64,000 bases of DNA from Niallia endozanthoxylica (GCF_008710145.1 NZ_VYKL01000018.1:186001-250000), one strand, 5' to 3'; counted from the first letter of the stretch, positions 37,534 through 47,273 are shown. Program-made: numbers and translations. The notes: a model not told the origin generated them from the letters alone.

Positions 37534-39806
37534 CCATTCACCTGCCCTGCGAAAAGTTCCAACTGCTTTTCTTCAAAAACCCTCATTTTCCTTTGAAATA
37601 TTTCTTCCCTTACCGCGATCACCCCTATTCTCCTTACCCACTCCGGAAGGGGTTCTAAAAAGTAAGCCTGCTCCCGATACATGTGTAAAAGTGCCGATGT
37701 CATCATAACGGCTTCGTATTCCATAAGTCCAGAGAAGATCCGCTCCTGTTTAACAAACAGTTCCCAGCCTCCTGGCGCTCCAATTAAACCCACATCCTCT
37801 TGTATGACGTTAATCTCATCACGAGGGCTGGCTGATACAGCCAAAGTGACATCTGTCGGTAATTGAACAGATTCTAGAAGTTGTTCGAGATTTATTCCAA
37901 GCTGTATAGAATCCTGCATAGCATCCTTTGCATAACCAATGCCCGCACATGTCGCAACCGCTCTAAGTGATCCTCCATATACTGGTACAGGTGTTTGTAG
38001 CATCTTGCGTATCATTTTGACATCCTTTTCTTGAACGCCATATAACTCCATTCTTGGACCTTTGGCGAGTTTGACTAACGGAATCTTAAATTCCTCCACC
38101 ACATCGGCTATTAATCTTAATTGCTCTGCTCCTGTAACACCCCCGTACATTCTCGGGGCTATCACAAAGGTTCCATCCGCTTGTTTTGATTCTGTCATCT
38201 CCATATTCCCTTGACTATGAACACCTAAATAATAACGAAGAGCTGACTGACAATAGGCACAACCTGACGGATTTTCCCAATCAAGATGCTGCATGATTTG
38301 CTCCTTTGAATCGTGAGGAAATTTCCTAATAGACTCAATTACCTCCTGATGATTCGCTTGGGTACAAGCGCAAATAGATTCTTTTTCTTTCCTTTGGGAT
38401 GCGCCGTTTTGTTGCACATAATCCAAAAGACTAGCAACAGTTGAACGGCAACCGCCGCAGGAGCTTGATGCTTTTGTGCAGACTTTAATTTCCTCTACAC
38501 TTTTTAAACTGTGACCAACAATTGCCTCCACAATCTCCCCTTTTGAAACCCCATTACACTCACAAACCTTCTCATAATCTGCCATTTTCGCCACATAGGT
38601 ATTCTGTTCTTCCCTGCCATTCGTCTCATTTACTAACTCTCTATAGTCTGTTTGCTTTTCAATCAATCGCAAGAATCTGCCGCCTTCTTGAATATCGCCA
38701 AATAAGACAGCCCCAACCAGTTTATTCTGATGAAATACCAGTTTTTTATATGTGTTTTTTATTCCGTCGTACCATTTGAGGGAGGTATTCTCATTCGTTT
38801 CCATCATTTCTCCTGTAGAAAAAACATCCACACCTGAGATTTTTAATTGTGTCGATAAAATAGTTCCTTGATAACCAACTGGGTTGGTGCCACATACATA
38901 GGCAGCCAGTACTTTCCCTTGTTCATACAGTGGAGCAACAAGTCCATATACAATCCCCCGATGTTCCGCGCATTCTCCAACGGCATAGACGTTTGCCACA
39001 TTTGTGCGCATAAAATCATCCACCACAATCGCACGGTTGATGTTAATCGACGTTCTTTCCGCTAGTTTTATATTTGGGGTCACACCTACTGCCATGACAA
39101 CTAAATCTGCTTCCCGCCACGTGCCGTCTGAAAACCGGAGACCTTTTACTCGCTGATGACCTGTAATTTCGACGGAATATTTTTTTAGAAGAAAGTTCAT
39201 GCCTTGCTTCTCTAGCTCTTTTTGAAGCATGTTGGCGGCGGTAACATCTAATTGACGATTCATAATATAATCACCAATATGGACAACATCTACCTTCATT
39301 CCAAGATTTAACAGTCCCCTCGCTGCTTCAAGTCCCAACAATCCACCGCCAATAACAATCGCTTTCTTATGCTTTTTTGCGATTCTAACCATCTTTTCAC
39401 AATCTTGAATAGTTCGAAAGGCCATTACCCCTAACTTATCTGCACCCGGAAGCGGAAGCATGAAAGGATTAGATCCTGTAGCTAAGATTAATTCATCATA
39501 GTTGACCTTTCTCCTCTTTGATGACATCACCCATTTTTCTTTCGTATTTAATTCAATAACAGATTCATCCGTATATAAAGTTATGCAATTTTCTTCGTAC
39601 CACTTCCAATCATTTAACATGATACTTTCAACGGTTGTACCTCCTTGAAGGACCTTTGATAACATAATCCGGTTATAATTCGGGTAAGGCTCTTTTCCAA
39701 AAATCGTGATTTGAAAAGCATCCCGATTAATCTTTAAGATTTCCTCCACACACCGCACTCCTGCCATTCCATTGCCAACCACAACTAATCTCCTCTTACC
39801 CATCAA
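37530..39806 (-). CDS. nasB: Nitrate reductase electron-transfer subunit (NasB)
   Basis: 758 residues, a NasD paralogue. FAD/NAD(P)H domain with GNGMAGVRCVEE and GGGLLGLEAARG, and two BFD-like [2Fe-2S] domains (CECNGVSKGEIV...CTKASSSCGGC; CACTQANHQEV...SGCAYC). The NirB-like C-terminal half is kept (APRMYGGVTGAEQL), but its sirohaem cysteines are lost: TCAGIGYAKD and SPRDE stand where NasD has CVGESFC and CPRNC. So it can pass electrons but not reduce nitrite. It supplies NasC. A TnrA box and a TAAGAT -10 box with matching spacing lie upstream. Confidence 0.92.
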   Translation of the reverse strand: MMGKRRLVVVGNGMAGVRCVEEILKINRDAFQITIFGKEPYPNYNRIMLSKVLQGGTTVESIMLNDWKWYEENCITLYTDESVIELNTKEKWVMSSKRRKVNYDELILATGSNPFMLPLPGADKLGVMAFRTIQDCEKMVRIAKKHKKAIVIGGGLLGLEAARGLLNLGMKVDVVHIGDYIMNRQLDVTAANMLQKELEKQGMNFLLKKYSVEITGHQRVKGLRFSDGTWREADLVVMAVGVTPNIKLAERTSININRAIVVDDFMRTNVANVYAVGECAEHRGIVYGLVAPLYEQGKVLAAYVCGTNPVGYQGTILSTQLKISGVDVFSTGEMMETNENTSLKWYDGIKNTYKKLVFHQNKLVGAVLFGDIQEGGRFLRLIEKQTDYRELVNETNGREEQNTYVAKMADYEKVCECNGVSKGEIVEAIVGHSLKSVEEIKVCTKASSSCGGCRSTVASLLDYVQQNGASQRKEKESICACTQANHQEVIESIRKFPHDSKEQIMQHLDWENPSGCAYCQSALRYYLGVHSQGNMEMTESKQADGTFVIAPRMYGGVTGAEQLRLIADVVEEFKIPLVKLAKGPRMELYGVQEKDVKMIRKMLQTPVPVYGGSLRAVATCAGIGYAKDAMQDSIQLGINLEQLLESVQLPTDVTLAVSASPRDEINVIQEDVGLIGAPGGWELFVKQERIFSGLMEYEAVMMTSALLHMYREQAYFLEPLPEWVRRIGVIAVREEIFQRKMRVFEEKQLELFAGQVNG

Positions 39807-39898
39807 ACATTCCTGCCCTTCTAGTTTTCAATTGGTAAATAAAGAACGAATCCTAGTAAGTTCTTAATCTTAATTAATGATTTGGTTTTTTTATTTGA

Positions 39899-39915
39899 TG
39901 TTATGTTACTTAACA
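39899..39915. promoter_or_regulatory. TnrA box for nasBC
   Basis: TGTTATGTTACTTAACA, perfect TGTNA-N7-TNACA. A candidate -10 (TAAGAT, 39872-39867 on the minus strand) is placed so that the box centre falls near -48. Confidence 0.8.
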
Positions 39916-39972
39916 CGATAATGAAACAAAAAAAGAAAGTCAATTGATTTTCTCCGTTTTACATAGAAACAC

Positions 39973-39989
39973 TGTAAGGTTTCCTAACA
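39973..39989. promoter_or_regulatory. TnrA box for nasA
   Basis: TGTAAGGTTTCCTAACA, perfect TGTNA-N7-TNACA; a TATACT -10 box at 40018-40023 gives a box centre near -49. Confidence 0.82.
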
Positions 39990-40066
39990 TGATTATAGAA
40001 ATCATATCCTTTGCATTATATACTTCGTTTATTAATTAAATGGATTTATGTAAAGGAGAGAAGAAA

Positions 40067-41269
40067 ATGAATGTATTTACTAATTTACGGCAAAATGGTC
40101 ATGCACCCTCGTTATTGGCTTCGTTTTTATACTTCGATGTAAGCTTTATGATTTGGGTGTTGCTAGGGGCACTTGGAGTATATATTACACAGGATTTTAA
40201 TCTATCTCCTGCTGAAAAAGGGATGGTTGTGGCTATTCCCACTCTTGCTGGTTCTTTCTTCCGTTTAATCATGGGATTACTAACTGACCGAATTGGTCCT
40301 CGTCAAACAGCTATTGGCGGAATGCTTGTTACCATGGTTCCGCTAGTCTGGGGATGGTTGTTTGGCCATACGATGTCAGAGCTTTATTTTATTGGGATAT
40401 TACTTGGAGTAGCTGGTGCTAGTTTTTCTGTAGCCCTTCCTATGGCAAGCAGATGGTATCCACTGCACTTACAAGGAGTCGCAATGGGAATTGCAGGGGC
40501 AGGTAATAGTGGAACCGTACTAGCAACCTTATTTGGTCCTCGTATCGCCGAACATATCGGCTGGCATGGGGTTATGGGGGTAGCGCTTATTCCACTAGCA
40601 ATGGTTTTCATTACTTATATCCTACTAGCCAAAAACCCGCCTAGACAGCCTAAACCATCGCCCATTATTAATTATTTTAAGGTTTTTAAGCAAAAAGACA
40701 CTTGGTACTTCTGCCTTCTTTATGGTGTAACCTTTGGGGGATTTATCGGATTAACAAGCTATTTAAGTATTTTCTTTGTCGATCAGTACGGATTAAGTAA
40801 TGTTCAAGCAGGTGATTTTGTCACATTATGTGTCATTGCAGGAAGCTGCGTCCGTCCAATTGGAGGATATATATCTGATAAAATAGGCGGAGCAAGAATG
40901 TTAACCTTTTTATTTATTTTTCTAGCTATCTTTATGCTTGGCGTCAGTACACTGCCTTCCCTAACATATGTAACCATTCTCTTATTTCTGGGCATGATGT
41001 GTCTTGGAATGGGAAATGGAGCGGTATTTCAATTAGTTCCTCAACGATTCCAACATGAAATTGGCGTAATGACAGGAATCGTTGGGGCCGCTGGAGGGGT
41101 TGGAGGGTTTTTCGTTCCTAACTTACTTGGTACCTTAAAACAAACGACAGGAACCTATGCATCCGGATTCATGGTTTATGCGCTTGTTGGAGTGGCCGCT
41201 CTTATTATCTTACTGGTTGCACAGTACTCATGGAAAAAAACATGGGCGATTAAAGGAAAAACGGTCTAA
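40067..41269 (+). CDS. nasA: Nitrate transporter NasA (NarK/NNP family, MFS)
   Basis: 400 residues with twelve membrane segments. The nitrate-porter signatures [19 protein letters not shown] (TM5) and [16 protein letters not shown] (TM11) are present, plus [13 protein letters not shown] after TM2. It imports nitrate for assimilation. ATG 40067 is nine bases after AAAGGAGAG; an upstream frame to 40040 covers that site. Divergent from nasBC, sharing a promoter region with two TnrA boxes, the arrangement known from B. subtilis. Confidence 0.93.
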   Translation: MNVFTNLRQNGHAPSLLASFLYFDVSFMIWVLLGALGVYITQDFNLSPAEKGMVVAIPTLAGSFFRLIMGLLTDRIGPRQTAIGGMLVTMVPLVWGWLFGHTMSELYFIGILLGVAGASFSVALPMASRWYPLHLQGVAMGIAGAGNSGTVLATLFGPRIAEHIGWHGVMGVALIPLAMVFITYILLAKNPPRQPKPSPIINYFKVFKQKDTWYFCLLYGVTFGGFIGLTSYLSIFFVDQYGLSNVQAGDFVTLCVIAGSCVRPIGGYISDKIGGARMLTFLFIFLAIFMLGVSTLPSLTYVTILLFLGMMCLGMGNGAVFQLVPQRFQHEIGVMTGIVGAAGGVGGFFVPNLLGTLKQTTGTYASGFMVYALVGVAALIILLVAQYSWKKTWAIKGKTV

Positions 41270-41432
41270 CAAGTATAAATACGAAAAGATCGCTGTGCCC
41301 TAACAAGCTTTGCAAGCTCATGACAATACGGAACCAAATCAACGACTATATAGTTCCATTAATGCGGAGAAAAACTGAAAAACCATAACAAATAACTCCC
41401 TAATTGACAGTGGAAATCGCACATCAATTAAC

Positions 41433-41466
41433 AATAAATACGCTCAGAGTCCTGAGCGTATTTATT
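41433..41466. terminator. Strong bidirectional terminator
   Basis: Perfect 15-bp stem (41433-41447 with 41452-41466), four-base loop, T-rich tail. It lies between convergent nasA and the zinc-ribbon gene. Confidence 0.88.
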
Positions 41467-41510
41467 TGTTTCACCTATTCTATTAAAACTCCTATTCGCT
41501 GAAGATGTAA

Positions 41511-41714
41511 TTATTTATTAAATTTTTCGTACTCATCAATATAGAGAGCGACAAAACCACAATTTGGACATACAGATCCTTTAGCCTTTGCAGAAACACT
41601 ATTGAAAAGTCCTGTACCCTTTTGACTAATCTTAATTCCAGACAAATCACCTTCAACAGTTACTTTACAATCTGTTATCATTTCAGTTTGGCATTGATTA
41701 CAAGTTCTTTTCAT
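41511..41714 (-). CDS. Small zinc-ribbon protein
   Basis: 67 residues with two CxxC pairs (CNQC at 5-8 and CPNC near 49-52) forming one zinc ribbon, separated by a polar stretch (LSGIKISQKGTGLFNSV). GGAGA precedes the ATG by seven bases. It resembles the unnamed Bacillales proteins often annotated as nucleic-acid-binding or zinc-finger. Function unknown. Confidence 0.7.
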   Translation of the reverse strand: MKRTCNQCQTEMITDCKVTVEGDLSGIKISQKGTGLFNSVSAKAKGSVCPNCGFVALYIDEYEKFNK

Positions 41715-42046
41715 TATTAAATCTCCTCTTAAATCAAATTCATGCTAAACTGCTCCGTTTCTTCTTTTTCACAATCTATATACCTATTTCAACATATCCT
41801 TGCCATTTTCCTTTTATTCTTTCAAGTTAAAAGTCAATTAACCCTTAAATTAACAACCTAAATAGCAAGGTAACAATAGTTATTTGCGCACTATTATTTG
41901 GTGTAATATTTGCTATGTTATTTTGTATGTCAAAAGCGAATAAATGTTGAAACAATGGTAATTAGAACAGATTGTGTTAATCTGTGATTAAGTCTCCTAA
42001 TTAGTAATCTATATACGATGTTTCTCCACAAAACTGAACTACTTAA
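41715..42046. other. Intergenic stretch without a gene
   Basis: AT-rich, no reading frame of merit. It contains motifs (TTTGCTATGTT near 41909, TTTCTCCAC near 42020 followed by GAACTACTTAAT) that recur in the same order in 43236-43670, so the two intergenic zones may derive from one repeat. Confidence 0.35.
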
Positions 42047-42235
42047 TCAACGATTCGTTTTTTTGTCATGGTTGCTGAATAAATCATATTTATCTGTAAT
42101 AAAAAAATCACCCCGTCCTCTTTTATTCATAGCTTCTGCAATGGTTTCATCCCTAATATAATAATGAGCATGGTGTCCCATTAAATATCTCTTTTTTCGG
42201 TTCAAACTCCTACGAACATCATTTGTATTTAACAT
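42047..42235 (-). CDS. Uncharacterised small basic protein
   Basis: 62 residues, basic and His-rich (NRKKRYLMGHHAHYYIRDE). I do not recognise it. No clear ribosome binding site precedes ATG 42235. It is divergent from the dihydrofolate-reductase-like gene. Composition is protein-like rather than random, but this could be a remnant of a longer gene. Confidence 0.35.
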   Translation of the reverse strand: MLNTNDVRRSLNRKKRYLMGHHAHYYIRDETIAEAMNKRGRGDFFITDKYDLFSNHDKKTNR

Positions 42236-42326
42236 GACAGAGACTTATAATAGCTTACGATTATCAAAAATCCCGTGTATAGTCCTTATTCAACGGGGCA
42301 AAAGCGTGATGGAGGGAGGAAAAACT

Positions 42327-42914
42327 GTGTCAATAAACGGAAAACAAAGAAGAATCCTTTTAGATTTAGCCGTTAGTTTAGATAGTTTTATTGAAGGGAA
42401 AAATGGAGAAATTGATTGGTGTATCATGGATGCTGAGATGGATTTTATTCAATTCTTAAATCAAATTGATACGATTTTATATGGGAGAAAAAGCTACGAT
42501 TTATGGGGGCAGTTTAAACCAGGACCTACTGATACAGCTGAAAAAGAAATGTTTGAATTAATTCATAGTAAAGAGAAATATGTGTTTTCTAAAACGCAAA
42601 AAGAGAGTGATTCTCATGCCATATTTATCAATAATCACATATATGAAGAAATGATGAAATTAAAGAATAAGCCTGGCAAGGATATCTGGCTATATGGCGG
42701 GGCAAGTCTTATTACTACTTTTATGAATTTAGGACTTGTTGATGAATTTCGATTATCCGTTCACCCTGTTATTTTAGGAGAAGGAAAACCGCTTTTTATT
42801 GATATAAAACAACGGATAAATTTGAAATTAGTTCAGACAAGGACCTTCTCCTCTGGCGTTGTGCAACTAATCTATCATCGGAATGACAATGATTCTCCAC
42901 ATTCATTTCAATGA
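42327..42914 (+). CDS. RibD C-terminal/dihydrofolate-reductase-fold protein (YyaP-like)
   Basis: 195 residues of the RibD_C/DHFR-like fold: ILLDLAVSLDSFIEGKNGEIDW at the start, ILYGRKSYDLWG in the middle, IWLYGGASLITTFMNLGLVDEF and VHPVILGEGKPLF near the end. It would bind NADPH, but family members of this type have no settled substrate. GTG 42327 is six bases after GGAGGGAGG; longer in-frame starts at 42309 and 42234 overlap or precede the ribosome binding site. Confidence 0.8.
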   Translation: MSINGKQRRILLDLAVSLDSFIEGKNGEIDWCIMDAEMDFIQFLNQIDTILYGRKSYDLWGQFKPGPTDTAEKEMFELIHSKEKYVFSKTQKESDSHAIFINNHIYEEMMKLKNKPGKDIWLYGGASLITTFMNLGLVDEFRLSVHPVILGEGKPLFIDIKQRINLKLVQTRTFSSGVVQLIYHRNDNDSPHSFQ

Positions 42915-43078
42915 AGAAATTTTTTGCGAAATTTCACAGGCAATGAAAAAACTCCACGCAAGGCAGGCTAACAAAGCGGAAAATGCAAATGTCTAATATA
43001 AAACTAAAACGCTTGGGATTGAAGCTTAAGAAAGTTCCGCTTCGGTGGAGAAACATACCAAATAGTATGTTAATTATC

Positions 43079-43104
43079 AGACCAAATCACATATGATTTG
43101 GTCT
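43079..43104. terminator. Short inverted repeat, terminator candidate
   Basis: AGACCAAATC / GATTTGGTCT, six-base loop, followed by CTTATTTT. It lies 160 bases after the dihydrofolate-reductase-like gene. Confidence 0.55.
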
Positions 43105-43700
43105 CTTATTTTCCTCTTATATATCAACAAATATGTGATATTTCCACTTTAATTAGAGAGAAAAATCGAACCTAAAAAACATATTGACAATAGTTGTTGT
43201 CAATGTGCTAATTAGTATGTTAATTCGTCTGCAATTTGCTATGTTGTTTTTTTACTTAAGTAGGTATCCAAAGGTAATTAAAATAAGCGGAGATTTGTCG
43301 GTTAGACTGCATAATAGAGCTCGATTCGGGGGATATAAGCGAAGGTTTTCCGATTAAGCAAAGCAAGATGACCCATTTTTACGTTTTTCGAGTCAATAGT
43401 CGGAATCCTTCCGTCTATTTAAGCTATTTTCAGTGCTATTTTCTAATTAAGAGAAATTTCTCCGCTTACCTATCAAACTCGCTTAAGCGTCTAATAAACT
43501 TGTACAACTTCTCCTTTAATTAAACAAGAAAAACATATTAAAGACAAAAGTTTAGGAAAAGTCTCAAGCTTTTTTATGCGCTAGTTATATTGTTATTTAT
43601 CTGTTATTCATGCAACGAAATCTTATGTTATTTGTGCTGCAATTTTAGATTTTCTCCACGTTATCGGAACTATTTAATTGAAGCTCCCAAGCGCTTTTTG
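43105..43700. other. Gene-free stretch with short palindromes
   Basis: No credible reading frame. An 11-bp near-perfect palindrome (CATATTGACAA / TTGTCAATGTG) lies near 43183-43211. The sequence TTTGCTATGTT and a TTTCTCCAC...AACTA-TTAAT block repeat motifs of 41900-42050. Probably decayed DNA. Confidence 0.35.
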
Positions 43701-44264
43701 TTATAATGTTCCCGCTAAACCGCCATTAATATTAACCGCTGTGCCTGAAACATATGAAGCAGCATCTGAAACAAGGAAGGTAATCACTTTAGCTGCTTCA
43801 TCGGTATTTCCAATCCGTCCTAGTGGAATTTGGCAATCCTGTTGAGAAAATTCTTCCCATGATTGTTCTGGGTACACGTCTTTCCACATTTTTTCAATCT
43901 GCTCACTTCGAATCCAACCAAATCAAGATCTTGCTGCAAAACCTCTGTTCCCACCTCTTCAAACGCAAAAGGTTGGGACGTTCCAGCGTTATTAACTAAT
44001 ATATCTAACCGCCCATATTTTTCGACTGTAGCAGAAACTATCCTTTGACACTCTTCTTCTTTTGTCACATCTGTTTCTACATATAATACGTCTTTCCCTG
44101 TTTGTTCAAGAATATAAGCAGCCGCTTCTTCTAAATGCTTTTTATTTCTTGCACAATATAGTTACCTCTGCCCCTTCTTTTACTATATATAGTGCTGTTT
44201 CTAAGCCAATCCCCCTGCTTGAACCTGTAATGATTGCGACTTTCCCTTTTAACTCTAATTCCAT
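43701..44264 (-). pseudogene. Broken short-chain dehydrogenase/reductase gene
   Basis: N-terminal piece KGKVAIITGSSRGIGLETA (from ATG 44264, with AAAGGAG) keeps the nucleotide motif. The frame is then lost around 44155, resumes as DVTKEEECQRIV ... LDILVNNAG, and is lost again near 43900. The last piece, IPLGRIGNTDEAAKVITFLVS ... GTAVNINGG, is the normal SDR C-terminus. The segment with the catalytic Ser and YxxxK is deleted. At least two frameshifts and one deletion, so non-functional. Former substrate unknown. Confidence 0.85.
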
Positions 44265-44550
44265 AGTAAACTCCTTTTTGAAAATTACTATTCACTTAAA
44301 TCAGCTATTTTTTATTCTATCATTCCTATTATCTCTGTTCTTCTATCCTCATATAATCATTTAGACTCGCACAGCCTTTCCTTGTAAACCAATCCTGGTT
44401 ACCGTTAATAAGGAAATAAGAACTTAGTTGCTGCTTTTGGTTTACTTTAGTATAGGAATCCATTTATTTAAATTTATGTATATTTAAAATATCATATCTA
44501 TTTCGCTTAGAGCATACATTAATGTGTTTACAATAGGAGGTGTTGTTCAT

Positions 44551-45000
44551 TTGTTTTATTCTATTTTAGTCTTAATTCATGTATTGGCAGCTATTATTGG
44601 AATAGGAGTTACCTTTGCTTTTCCTGTCATTTCAAATATGGCAAAAAATTTATCTCAATTAAAACACACATTGGGACTGCTAAAAAAATTAGAGTTATAT
44701 CCTAAGATTGGCGGAGGAATTCTAATCGTCACAGGACTCATCATGGGATTCATCACACCTGCTTATTTTAAAGAAATTTGGTTCGTTGGTTCAATCGTAC
44801 TATATATTATTATTGAATTATTAATTTACGTTGTCATCGGTTCAAAAATGAAAAAGGTAGTTCCCGTTGTTATGAGCTCTGATGGTGAAGAAATTCCGGA
44901 AGAATATATGGCCGTCTCCAAGTCAACCGCCCCTATTCATATGCTCGCTACTCTTCTAGCCATCATTATCATTATTTTGATGTCTGCCAAGCCATTTTGA
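44551..45000 (+). CDS. DUF2269-family integral membrane protein
   Basis: 149 residues with four hydrophobic segments. The pattern LVLIHVLAAIIGIGVTFAFPV, GGGILIVTGLIMG and APIHMLATLLAIIIIILM matches the DUF2269 family of small membrane proteins, for which no function is known. TTG 44551 is the likely start, nine bases after GGAGGT; GTG 44524 lies upstream of that site. Flanking 44265-44550 shows no other feature. Confidence 0.7.
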   Translation: MFYSILVLIHVLAAIIGIGVTFAFPVISNMAKNLSQLKHTLGLLKKLELYPKIGGGILIVTGLIMGFITPAYFKEIWFVGSIVLYIIIELLIYVVIGSKMKKVVPVVMSSDGEEIPEEYMAVSKSTAPIHMLATLLAIIIIILMSAKPF

Positions 45001-45026
45001 TTTTGCTGTATGACAAACTTATTAAA

Positions 45027-45058
45027 AAGCTGACTAGAAAATAATTTCCAGTCAGCTT
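45027..45058. terminator. Bidirectional terminator
   Basis: AAGCTGACT / AGTCAGCTT stem, 14-base loop, between convergent genes. Confidence 0.7.
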
Positions 45059-45082
45059 GATTTGGTACTATTCAATTGAAAT

Positions 45083-46123
45083 TTATTCTCTATCAAATGC
45101 TTTTGGAGGGGATTCCATCCAACCTTTATCAATTAAAATATTGGCACCATCATCTACAAATAAGCCAATGTTTATGAGCGTTCTTCCATAAAGCATGGAT
45201 AAATCTCTTCTTCCATTTACTGCAAGTGAGTTTCCAAAAGACCTGATTTTCATGGAGAACATGTCCACTTTATGAAATAACATGATTTTATCGGAAAATG
45301 GCGGATATTTGGATGTTGTGACTAAATGGTCTATGTATGATGGGGATGGTAAGTTTTCTATATGCAGCTTTTCGATATACTGCTTCACCGATTTCTCTGT
45401 CATGTCTAGACCACGTTTAAACAAAGCCTTTATCTTTTCATCTTGAACCGTTTGATAAAATCCCAATAATAATGCTTTACTTGTCGTATTATTTTCAATG
45501 TTATCATAAAGGTGAGTAATTTCTAACGCATGTAACGGCCGAATATCCCCAATGAAACCTCTTAAATAATTCTGCTCTTTTATATAGTCCGGTCCTTTGG
45601 GGGTTGGAATAATCGGTGGTTTTGCTATTAACTTTTTCTCAAATAGAACATTATTTATTTGTCCTAATAGGATAGTGGTGCACTGATTGGCATAAACGAA
45701 AAATTCTCGAATATCCTCCCTCATTACGATTGGAAGGGCTGCCGCATAGATACTAAGTCCAGCCTTAGCTGCATATTTCAAATAATGTGGGTAAAAAGTG
45801 TCTTCGTATAAACGCGGGGCACCCAGATTAACATCATCTTTGGTAAATCCTATTGGTACTGGGAAATTTTCTGCCTCAAAAACTTTTTCGATTCTCTGCA
45901 TAAAATCTTTGGATAAGGTCAACCCATTTTGCAATAGTGTTTTAATATGTTCATCTTCACAATGGTGGAGGAAATACGTTAGGATTTGTACAGACATGCT
46001 GTTTCCAAAATAGGTAACCCATAGTTTACCCATTTCAACGCTTGATAAAGGTTGAGATTCGTCTAATTCTTTTGAGCTTATATTAATTGGTTTCATTATA
46101 TCCATTGGGTTTATAATATCCAT
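45083..46123 (-). CDS. DUF3231-family protein
   Basis: 346 residues composed of two similar helical halves (about 20-170 and 190-340). Each has a ferritin-like helix bundle with a YF-x-N-S / FGNSL-type motif and LTLSKDFMQRIEKVF- or LDMTEKSVKQYIEKL-type helices. This is the typical DUF3231 layout in Bacillaceae, where function is unknown, though sporulating species carry several copies. AAGGGG precedes ATG 46123 by six bases. Monocistronic. Confidence 0.75.
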   Translation of the reverse strand: MDIINPMDIMKPINISSKELDESQPLSSVEMGKLWVTYFGNSMSVQILTYFLHHCEDEHIKTLLQNGLTLSKDFMQRIEKVFEAENFPVPIGFTKDDVNLGAPRLYEDTFYPHYLKYAAKAGLSIYAAALPIVMREDIREFFVYANQCTTILLGQINNVLFEKKLIAKPPIIPTPKGPDYIKEQNYLRGFIGDIRPLHALEITHLYDNIENNTTSKALLLGFYQTVQDEKIKALFKRGLDMTEKSVKQYIEKLHIENLPSPSYIDHLVTTSKYPPFSDKIMLFHKVDMFSMKIRSFGNSLAVNGRRDLSMLYGRTLINIGLFVDDGANILIDKGWMESPPKAFDRE

Positions 46124-46228
46124 TAGTAATCCCCTTAACTCGTATTCATCATCACGTATAAGATTTCCTTTAAAAAGAATTTTTATTCAGAAAGAGCCAC
46201 AGGGACAGTCACAATGGTCTTGTAACAC

Positions 46229-46267
46229 AAAACACCCTTAGAATGTCATTCATTCCAAGGGTGTTTT
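46229..46267. terminator. Bidirectional terminator downstream of terC
   Basis: AAAACACCCTT / AAGGGTGTTTT arms with an inner partial pairing and T-run. It ends the TerC gene on the minus strand. Confidence 0.8.
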
Positions 46268-46289
46268 TTGTGAGATTCATTTCATACAA

Positions 46290-47078
46290 TCAACTGCCGC
46301 TTTCTGATTTCGGCTCTGTATGGACTGATTTTTTTTCCGGTGCAAACCAGCCAATGAGGGCAATGGCGACTAATACTCCATAGAACGTTAATGTCCATGC
46401 TGTACTATGTGGAAAATCATGATCTAAGATTCCAATATCCTCATGAGCTAGCGTAATAACAGCAAGTTTGACTCCAACCCAAGCAACAATCGCATATGCG
46501 GTTGTTTCCAATGCTGGACGTTTAGCAAGAAGTTGTACGAACCAAGTGGCAGCATACTTAATCAGTATAAGACCGGCAATACCTCCGAGAACAACAACCG
46601 CAAACTTCGCTGCATCCATACCGCCGAAATTGCCTAGCGGTGAATCTGGAAGACCAAGGGCAAGAGCAACCGCAGCTAATATTGAATCAATGGCAAAAGC
46701 CAGGTCAGCTAATCCAATTTTCCCAACTGTTGGCCAAAACCCTTTTCCAGCTGCTTCTTTTTCATCGTCTTTATGAATATCCTCATTCTTTTTCCCGAAA
46801 CGAGCTTGAATAATATGCTTTAAGCCTAAGTAAAGAAGATATGCCGCTCCGATTGCCTGTATCTGCCATATATTTGCGATAAAAGAAATGGCAAATAGAG
46901 CAAGAAACCGAAATACAAAGGCCATCATAATCCCATAATTGATAGCTTTTCTTTTCTGATCATCGGGTAAATGCTTGGCAATGACTGCTAATACTAGAGC
47001 ATTGTCAGCGGATAACAAACCTTCTAATCCGATTAAAATTAATAATGCCCAAGCATATTCTAGCCATATTGACTCCAT
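46290..47078 (-). CDS. TerC-family membrane protein, probable manganese exporter
   Basis: 262 residues, seven to eight membrane segments. The two TerC signature motifs with conserved acidic residues are LEGLLSADNALVLAVIAKHL (TM1) and LADLAFAIDSILAAVAL (after the cytoplasmic loop). B. subtilis relatives YceF and YkoY export Mn2+, and some members metallate secreted enzymes. No yybP-ykoY riboswitch was found in the 120 bases upstream. AAAGGGGAG precedes the ATG. A C-terminal charged tail is short. Confidence 0.85.
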   Translation of the reverse strand: MESIWLEYAWALLILIGLEGLLSADNALVLAVIAKHLPDDQKRKAINYGIMMAFVFRFLALFAISFIANIWQIQAIGAAYLLYLGLKHIIQARFGKKNEDIHKDDEKEAAGKGFWPTVGKIGLADLAFAIDSILAAVALALGLPDSPLGNFGGMDAAKFAVVVLGGIAGLILIKYAATWFVQLLAKRPALETTAYAIVAWVGVKLAVITLAHEDIGILDHDFPHSTAWTLTFYGVLVAIALIGWFAPEKKSVHTEPKSESGS

Positions 47079-47242
47079 TCTACTTCTCCCCTTTAAAAAC
47101 TAAAAATATCATCTAAGGTCTGTAAACATTAGAATCCCCATTAAGCTATAGGTAATGCTATAGAATAAAATGTATAAAATTCCATATTCAACCTACTCAT
47201 TTTCATTATAGCATATTCTAAAAAAGGTAAGTTCAATAAAAA

Positions 47243-47273
47243 AAGCGTTAATTCTTAACGAATTAACACTTTG
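47243..47273 (-). terminator. Terminator of the 49-residue zinc-ribbon gene
   Basis: GTTAATTC/GAATTAAC stem extended by AAAG/CTTT, followed on the minus strand by seven T. Confidence 0.75.

Noticed and set aside
47079..47200. yybP-ykoY manganese riboswitch before the TerC gene
   Set aside because: The expected conserved blocks are missing; only a CTATAG repeat and the ribosome binding site are present.
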